Assembly: GCF_000373645.1 (NCBI RefSeq)
Contig: NZ_KB892016.1
Location: 62,278-126,277, forward strand
Source: Streptomyces sp. ATexAB-D23
GTDB lineage: Bacteria > Actinomycetota > Actinomycetes > Streptomycetales > Streptomycetaceae
Length of the DNA: 64,000 nt
Reading direction: 5' to 3'
Position numbers and translations under genes: made by a program. Below the pieces are notes generated by a model, which made no database searches, was not told the DNA's origin, and worked only from the letters and a program-made list of their open reading frames with translations. Position 1 is the stretch's first letter. Each line of letters opens with the position of its first letter. Shown piece by piece: positions 58,954-64,000 of this stretch.

Positions 58954-60074
58954 CCAGCCCGTGGCTGGCCTGGGCAAAGTACCTTGCCCACCGGCTCGCC
59001 GAGACCCGCGGCTGGGGACGCAACATCCGCTTCGCCGTCAACCGCGGCCTGGCCCTCGTCCTCACCGGCTACGTCGAGAGCGACGTCATCCGGCACACGG
59101 AGATCTTCGCCCCGCTGCGGGCCCTTGACCTGCCGGTCGGCCACGCCATCACGGTCCTGGACGAGATGGGGATCTTCGAGGACGACAGCGAACCCTCCTT
59201 CGAACGCTGGCTCGCCGAGAGGCTGGACGGTCTCGCACCCGGCATCCGCTCGGAGGCCGAGCGCTGGACCCGCGTCCTGCGCGACGGCGGCCCACGCAGC
59301 CTCCCGCGACGGGAAGGCACGGTCTGGCTCTACCTCAACCGAGTCCGGCCGGCCCTGCTGGAATGGTCGAACCCTTACGACCACCTGCGGGAGGTGACCC
59401 GCGACGACGTCCTCACCTACATCAAGACACTGCACGGCCACCAGCGCCACGACCAACTCGTCGCCCTGCGCTCGCTGTTCACATGGGCCAAGCGGAACGG
59501 CCTGATCTTCCGCAACCCCACCAGTCGGATCAAGGTCGGGCAATACGAGTACGCCGTGCTGCAACCGCTCGTCCCCGCCCAGGTCGATCGTTCCGTCGCG
59601 GCGGCCACCACCCCGGCGACGCGGCTCATCCTCGCCTTCGCGGCGGTCCATGCCGCCCGGGTCGCCCAGATCGCCAACCTCACGCTCGACGACGTTGACC
59701 TCGGCAACCGGCGGCTGACGATTGCCGGGCGTGTCCGCCCGCTCGACGATCTCACCCAGAAACTGCTGCTGGACTGGCTGGAGCACCGGCGCTGCCGGTG
59801 GCCGAACACCGCGAACCTCCACCTACTGATCAACAACCAAACCGCCACGAAGACCAGCCGCGCCAGCAACCACTGGATCAGCGCCGCGATGCGCGGGCAG
59901 GACGCGACGCTGGAACGGCTCCGCGTCGACCGGCAACTCGAAGAGGCACTGACCAACGGGCCCGACCCGCTCCACCTCGCCGAGGTCTTCGGACTCGACG
60001 AGAAGACCGCGATGCGCTACGCGGACTCCGCACGAGCCCTGCTGGAACAGGCCGCTGAACAGCACCTTCGATGA
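58611..60074 (+). pseudogene. C-terminal tyrosine-recombinase-like part of a frameshifted gene
   Basis: The useful sequence starts near 58722, before which the frame is a shadow of the zinc-finger part. It resembles a tyrosine recombinase: a core-binding domain (EVTRDDVLTYIKTLHGHQRH then LVALRSLFTWAKRNGLIFRN) and a catalytic half with Arg in HAARVAQIANLTLDDVDL. The motif LERLRVDRQLEEAL replaces the usual HxxR, and FGLDEKTAMRYADSAR retains the Tyr, so residues are partly degenerate. With the upstream zinc-finger frame it makes one protein of about 530 residues. As it stands it would be broken unless ribosomes shift or start internally. Confidence 0.65.
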
Positions 60075-60117
60075 AATCTGCTCGACCAGGACGCCGCATG
60101 AAGGGAATCATGGACGA

Positions 60118-60627
60118 GTGACGTCGACCGAAGCAGCAGCAATCGCTCTCCAGGACCATGCCGCCCTCTGGAGCATGGGGGAAAACCGCGCGAGCGATGT
60201 CGTGAATGCCGCCTGTGATGCGCTCGTCGCCGGACTCGACACCCCCGGCCTTCGCATCCTCGCCGCCTGCACGCGCGCCGAAGCGGACTACGACGTCCAC
60301 GACCTGCTTCCCGAAGCACTCGACGAACTTGGCCTCACCTTCTATTCGGTCGGCAGCGAGGCCGGCCAGGGGGCCGCCGCCCGAGCCCTCGCACGACGCA
60401 TGCTCGCCGGAGAGCTCACACCTCGGGAGTTCACCTTCCGGATTCACCAGCGCCACGGACATGAGCTGCCCCTGACCGAGCGCCTCGCTGAACTCGACGA
60501 CGAGTACGACATCCTCGAATACGGCGACAGAACCGTGGACCAGGTCGATGCCGAGGTCGCGGCCGAAGCCCGCCGCCTCGCAGCCCACCCAACGGTTCCC
60601 GCCGAACCCACGGATTCGCCCAGCTGA
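60118..60627 (+). CDS. Hypothetical protein downstream of recombinase module
   Basis: This 169-residue soluble acidic helical protein is of unknown family. Segments such as ALWSMGENRASDVVNAACDAL, LLPEALDELGLTFYSVGSEA and ALARRMLAGELTPREFTFRI suggest an alpha-helical bundle with no signal or membrane segment. The GTG at 60118 lies 43 bases after the recombinase end. Codon bias is slightly lower in GC than the core genes. The product is not recognised, and it is between the module and the Tn3 left end. Confidence 0.65.
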   Translation: MTSTEAAAIALQDHAALWSMGENRASDVVNAACDALVAGLDTPGLRILAACTRAEADYDVHDLLPEALDELGLTFYSVGSEAGQGAAARALARRMLAGELTPREFTFRIHQRHGHELPLTERLAELDDEYDILEYGDRTVDQVDAEVAAEARRLAAHPTVPAEPTDSPS

Positions 60628-60694
60628 TACATACGGACCGACCCGCGAGTTCCCGCTGAACAGACTTCGGTTTCCCTGAACCCACGGGCCTCAC

Positions 60695-60732
60695 GGGGGC
60701 TGAGGAACATCGGAACGGAAACCGGCGCTAAG
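60695..60732 (+). repeat. Tn3-family 38-bp inverted repeat (left end)
   Basis: The sequence begins GGGGGCTGAGGAACATCGGA and ends in GCGCTAAG, exactly 38 bases. Compared from memory with the Tn3 terminal repeat it shares GGGG, CTGA, GGAACG, AAAC and TAAG at the same positions. It lies 92 bases before the transposase start. No partner right-end repeat is recognisable in this window. Confidence 0.75.
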
Positions 60733-60823
60733 CCCTTCCGGCCCCTGTGAGGGCTTTGACCTGGGCTTCTGTGGTGGCTGAACCTTCGGCAGTCGTGTTG
60801 ATCGACTGTTGTGGAGGTCCGGG

Positions 60824-62863
60824 GTGCCGGTCGAGTTTTTGACGGATGAGCAGGCTGCCGCGTACGCGGCGTATCGCGGGGCGCCGTCCCGTACGGCGCT
60901 GGAGCGGTTCTTCTTCCTGGACGACGCGGACCGGGAGCTGATCGAGTCCAAGAGGCGGGCGCACAACCGCCTGGGGTTCGCGGCCCAGCTCACGACCGCG
61001 CGGTATCTCGGGGTGTTCCTGGACGACCCGGCCGACGTGCCGCCGGAGGTCGTGGACTACCTCGCCGAGCAGCTGGACATCGAGGACCCATCGGTGCTCA
61101 AGGCGTACAGCGAGCGGGAGAACACCCGGCTGGAGCACGTGCGCGAGCTGCGGCGGGTGCTGGAGTACCGGGAGTTCGCCGAGGCGGAGGCGGAGCTGCG
61201 GGAGTGGGTGGACGCGCGGGCCTGGACGACGGGCGAGGGGCCGAAGGCGTTGTTCGACGCGGCGGTGGGATGGCTGCGCGAGCGGCGGGTGCTGCTGCCG
61301 GGCGTGACGACGCTGACGAGGCTGGTGGCCTCGATGCGGGAGGCGGCGAACCAGCGGCTGTGGGACACCCTGTACGGGATGCTCGGGGTGGGGCAGCGGG
61401 CGGTGCTGGACTCCCTGCTGACGGTGCCGCCCGGTGAGCGGGTTTCCGAGCTGGACCGGCTGCGTCGGGGCCCGGTGCGGGTGTCGGGCCCGCAGATGAA
61501 GCGGGCGCTGGAGCGGGTGGAGGAGATCGCCGCGCTCGGGATGGGCGCCGTGGACGTGTCGGGGATACCGCCCCGGCGCCTGGCGGAGCTGTCGCGGTAC
61601 GGGGTGGACGGCAAGGCGTCGCTGCTGCGCCGGCACTCCGACGCCCGGCGGCTGGCGACACTGCTGGCCACCACCGTCTACCTGACCGCGCGGGCGGTGG
61701 ATGACGCGCTGGACCTGCTGGAGGTGCTGATCGCGACGAAGCTGCTGGCGAGGGCGGAGCGCGAGAGTGCGAAGGAGAAGCTGAAGACGCTGCCGCGGGT
61801 GGAGCGGGCGTCGGCGAAGCTGGCGACCGCCTTCCAGGTCGTGTTCGACACCACGTCCGAGCAGGTCGACACCGACACCGGGGAGATCGCGCCGCCGAAG
61901 GTGGAGAGCCTGGAAGGGATGTGGGCGGCGATCGAGCAGGTGGTGCCCCGGCACGAGCTGGCGGCGGCGATCGCCGCGCTGTTCGAGCTGACCCCGCCGC
62001 TGGACTCGGATGCCGACGAGGCATGGCGGGCCATGCTGGTGGGCCGGTTCGGCACGGTCCGGCCGTTCCTGAAGCTGCTGGTCACGGTGGTGGACTTCGA
62101 CGCCACCCCGGAGGGTGAGCCGGTGCTGGCCGCGCTGCTGTCGCTGCCGGAGCTGATGGGCCGCAAGAAGGTCGGCACCGCCGAGATCGACACCACCCTG
62201 CTGGGCGGCTCGTGGCGGCGCTTGGTGCTTTCCGCGCCGCACCTGGAGCCGGGCACGGTGGACTGGAAGGCGTACGCCTTCTGCGTGCTGGAGCAGCTGC
62301 ACCGGATGCTGCGCAGCAAGCAGGTCTTCGCCCGCAACTCCTCCAAGTGGGGCGACCCGCGGGCCAAGCTCCTGGCCGGCGAGGCGTGGCAGCAGGCCCG
62401 CCCGACCGTGCTCGCCTCGCTGAACCTGCCCGGCGAGGCGGGCGCCCACCTGGCGGCGCGGGCCGCGCTGCTGGACGGCACCTACCGGGAGGTCTCCGCC
62501 CGGGTGCCGGACAACGCGCAGATCGTCTTCGACGACGACGGCCGCCTGCACTTCGCCGCCCTGGAGCCGGAGCCCGAACCCGCCTCCCTCCTCGACCTGC
62601 GCGCTGCGGTGAACGCCATGCTGCCGAGGGTGGATCTGCCCGAGGTGCTGCTGGAGGTGATGTCCTGGACCGGCGCGGACCAGGCGTTCACCTCGGTCAC
62701 CGGCGGCGAAGCGAGGCTGAAAGACCTGCACGTCACGATCGCGGCGCTGCTGGTCGCCCACGGCTGCAACGTCGGCTACACCCCGGTCATGGGCGGCGCG
62801 GACCCGCTGAAGTACGGCCGGCTGTCCCACGTCGACCAGACGTACCTGCGGCTGGCGACCTAC
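60824..62863 (+). pseudogene. Truncated Tn3-family transposase
   Basis: This keeps about 680 residues of a normally about 1000-residue transposase. It has the N-terminal Tn3 domain (VEFLTDEQAAAYAAYRGAPS, LERFFFLDDADRELIESKRR) and the start of the catalytic domain (PRVDLPEVLLEVMSWTGADQ, then GRLSHVDQTYLRLATY). The frame then enters unrelated DNA at about 62863 and stays open to 63067, so the later Asp and Glu of the catalytic triad are lost. The GTG at 60824 follows GGAGG. A hairpin and an AlbA_2-like gene on the other strand follow. Confidence 0.88.
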
Positions 62864-62881
62864 TTCTCTGAACTAACGGAA

Positions 62882-62919
62882 AGGCCCCTCAGCAGCCCGA
62901 AAGGGCGGCTGAGGGGCCT
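62882..62919 (-). terminator. Terminator of the AlbA_2-like gene
   Basis: A perfect 12-bp stem, AGGCCCCTCAGC with its complement at 62908-62919, and an inner AGCCC/GGGC pairing lie 12 bases beyond the stop of the minus-strand gene. Confidence 0.75.
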
Positions 62920-62931
62920 CAGGAATTCGAG

Positions 62932-64000
62932 TCAGTCATCGTTCAGCGCGGTGTCGAAGTACTCCTCGGCTGCGAGGGTCCGCAGGAAAGAGCCGACAAG
63001 ACGGCGAGTGACCGCTCCGGGAGTCTCGTTGAGTTCGGCCCAGGTGGTCCCCGTGGCCTGTTCGTAGGTATCCCGGTCGTAGCGGTTCCGCTGCACGGAG
63101 GTCCCCCGGAAGTTCTGCGGAACGCTGGTGTAGGGGCTGCGGCCGCGGAGCCTGGTGAGGCCCACGGCGAGGGCCCAGTTACCCATGTAGCCGCCGTCTG
63201 CCGCAGCCTGGCGCACAAGTGCGAGGAAGCGGCGGGTGTTACCCACCACGGCGGGATCGTAGAGGAAGTGGTCCTCGGAATCTCCTTCGAACCGCTCGGA
63301 GAGGCGACTGGAGAAGAGCCGGAGGCCTCCGTTCTCGAAGATTTGCAGCTCGATCGCGTTTTCGTCGTGGTAGACGCCCGGATTCCGGGTGAAGATGCGG
63401 CCCTCGCCGAGGTTGTTGCTGGCCCGGGCCGCCCCGCCGCTGCGCCGGTAGCCATTGCCCGCGTCGATGAGCTTCGGGTAGGTCTCAAGGCCATCCACGC
63501 GGGCGTTGATCTCGGGGGTGTAGACCTTATCGATGAGCTGGGCGAGTTGCAGGTTCCACTTCGGTCCGCTGGTGAGGTCCAGGAGCATGTCCCGCGGGGC
63601 AGCGAGGGGCTGGGCGACGAGGAACATGTGGGACTGCTTCCCAACGTCGTGCATCGGGTCGTTGTCGATCTCCTGCTTGAGCAGGGCGAGCGCATCCTGT
63701 TCAGCATTCCGGCGTCGCTCGTGGAGCCGGACGACCTCGGAGTCCGGGAGAGTCCGCTTGGTCTTGTCGCCGCGCCCGAAGTAGCGCCCGTCGACCATGT
63801 GCGGGGCCAGCGGGCTGGCTGGGACGTGGATGATGAGGTAACCCTGGGCGGGATCGGCCTCCGACTTGATGGGGTCGGTGAGGATCACCAGGGGAGGGTC
63901 GGGAAGGGAGTGGGCGACCTGCTCGACCCTCTCCGGCAGCCCCTGCAGGGGCTGTGGGGCGAGGCTGAAGGTGCCGTTCTGCTTGTCCTCGGCCAGCCCG
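62932..64000 (-). CDS. AlbA_2/Schlafen-like ATP-binding protein, 5' end outside window
   Basis: The visible 356 or so residues are the C-terminal part of a putative ATP-binding protein of the AlbA_2 type. Near the window edge is HVPASPLAPHMVDGRYFGRG then DKTKRTLPDSEVVRLHERRR, the segment seen after AlbA_2 domains. A long mixed alpha/beta part without known domain follows (FLVAQPLAAPRDMLLDLTSG, SSRLSERFEGDSEDHF). The frame is open to base 64000, so the start lies outside. It sits just past the truncated transposase, so it likely arrived with an insertion or deletion. Proteins of this type are sometimes linked to phage defence. Function here is unknown. Confidence 0.75.
   Translation of the reverse strand, partial: GLAEDKQNGTFSLAPQPLQGLPERVEQVAHSLPDPPLVILTDPIKSEADPAQGYLIIHVPASPLAPHMVDGRYFGRGDKTKRTLPDSEVVRLHERRRNAEQDALALLKQEIDNDPMHDVGKQSHMFLVAQPLAAPRDMLLDLTSGPKWNLQLAQLIDKVYTPEINARVDGLETYPKLIDAGNGYRRSGGAARASNNLGEGRIFTRNPGVYHDENAIELQIFENGGLRLFSSRLSERFEGDSEDHFLYDPAVVGNTRRFLALVRQAAADGGYMGNWALAVGLTRLRGRSPYTSVPQNFRGTSVQRNRYDRDTYEQATGTTWAELNETPGAVTRRLVGSFLRTLAAEEYFDTALNDD

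Overview
This window looks like Streptomyces chromosome. It is very GC-rich with strong third-position GC bias, its regulators and membrane proteins are typical of the genus, and it carries tRNA-Leu(UAA), the bldA gene. From memory, the order sigma-B-family cluster, hut operon, cystathionine beta-synthase, thiolase, ndh, ppx, DUF501, divIC, eno, two rpf genes, P450 and mazG matches the S. coelicolor SCO3066-SCO3105 region. That synteny is recalled, not computed.

Layout. (1) 1-2.5 kb: partner-switching sigma module of anti-sigma ATPase, STAS antagonist and SigB/F/G-type sigma factor. (2) 2.5-8.1 kb: histidine-utilisation operon hutU, M20 amidohydrolase, hutF, hutI, with nested GTGAA inverted repeats upstream. 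(3) 8.3-10.4 kb: four-gene roadblock/PATAN cluster; two of its genes carry a rare TTA codon and so should depend on bldA, 11-13 kb away. (4) 10.4-11.0 kb: a gene-free stretch with a 122-bp interrupted palindrome and 75-bp tandem repeats. (5) 11-21 kb: RpiR regulator, cystathionine beta-synthase, SGNH hydrolase, thiolase, BI-1 membrane protein, and a hemerythrin gene divergent from a cysteine-containing regulator. (6) 21.4 kb: bldA. (7) 21.8-31 kb: beta-mannosidase with a peptide/oligosaccharide ABC transporter and a LacI repressor, whose stop codon lies in a 165-bp MITE-like element. (8) 31.4-36.2 kb: MacB/FtsX-type exporter and a cyclopropane-fatty-acid-synthase-like methyltransferase. (9) 36.5-49 kb: ndh with a Rex-like operator, ppx, DUF501, divIC, eno, two resuscitation-promoting factors (the first behind a ydaO-type c-di-AMP riboswitch), P450, MazG, SurA-like lipoprotein, GtrA and GT2. 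(10) 49-54.6 kb: Ser/Thr kinase with a TPR-like C-terminus, a membrane protein, and a DNA methyltransferase fused to an HTH and a specificity-like domain. (11) 54.7-56.2 kb: TetR/SDR pair.

(12) 56.2-64 kb is accessory DNA: a DUF6879 gene ending in a MITE-like terminus, a tyrosine recombinase, a small HTH and a second frameshifted recombinase, a hypothetical gene, a Tn3-family element with a recognisable 38-bp inverted repeat and a truncated transposase, and the 3' part of an AlbA_2/Schlafen-like ATP-binding gene that runs off the window.

The least explained parts are the bldA-linked roadblock cluster, the kinase/membrane/methyltransferase block and the dual-recombinase module.
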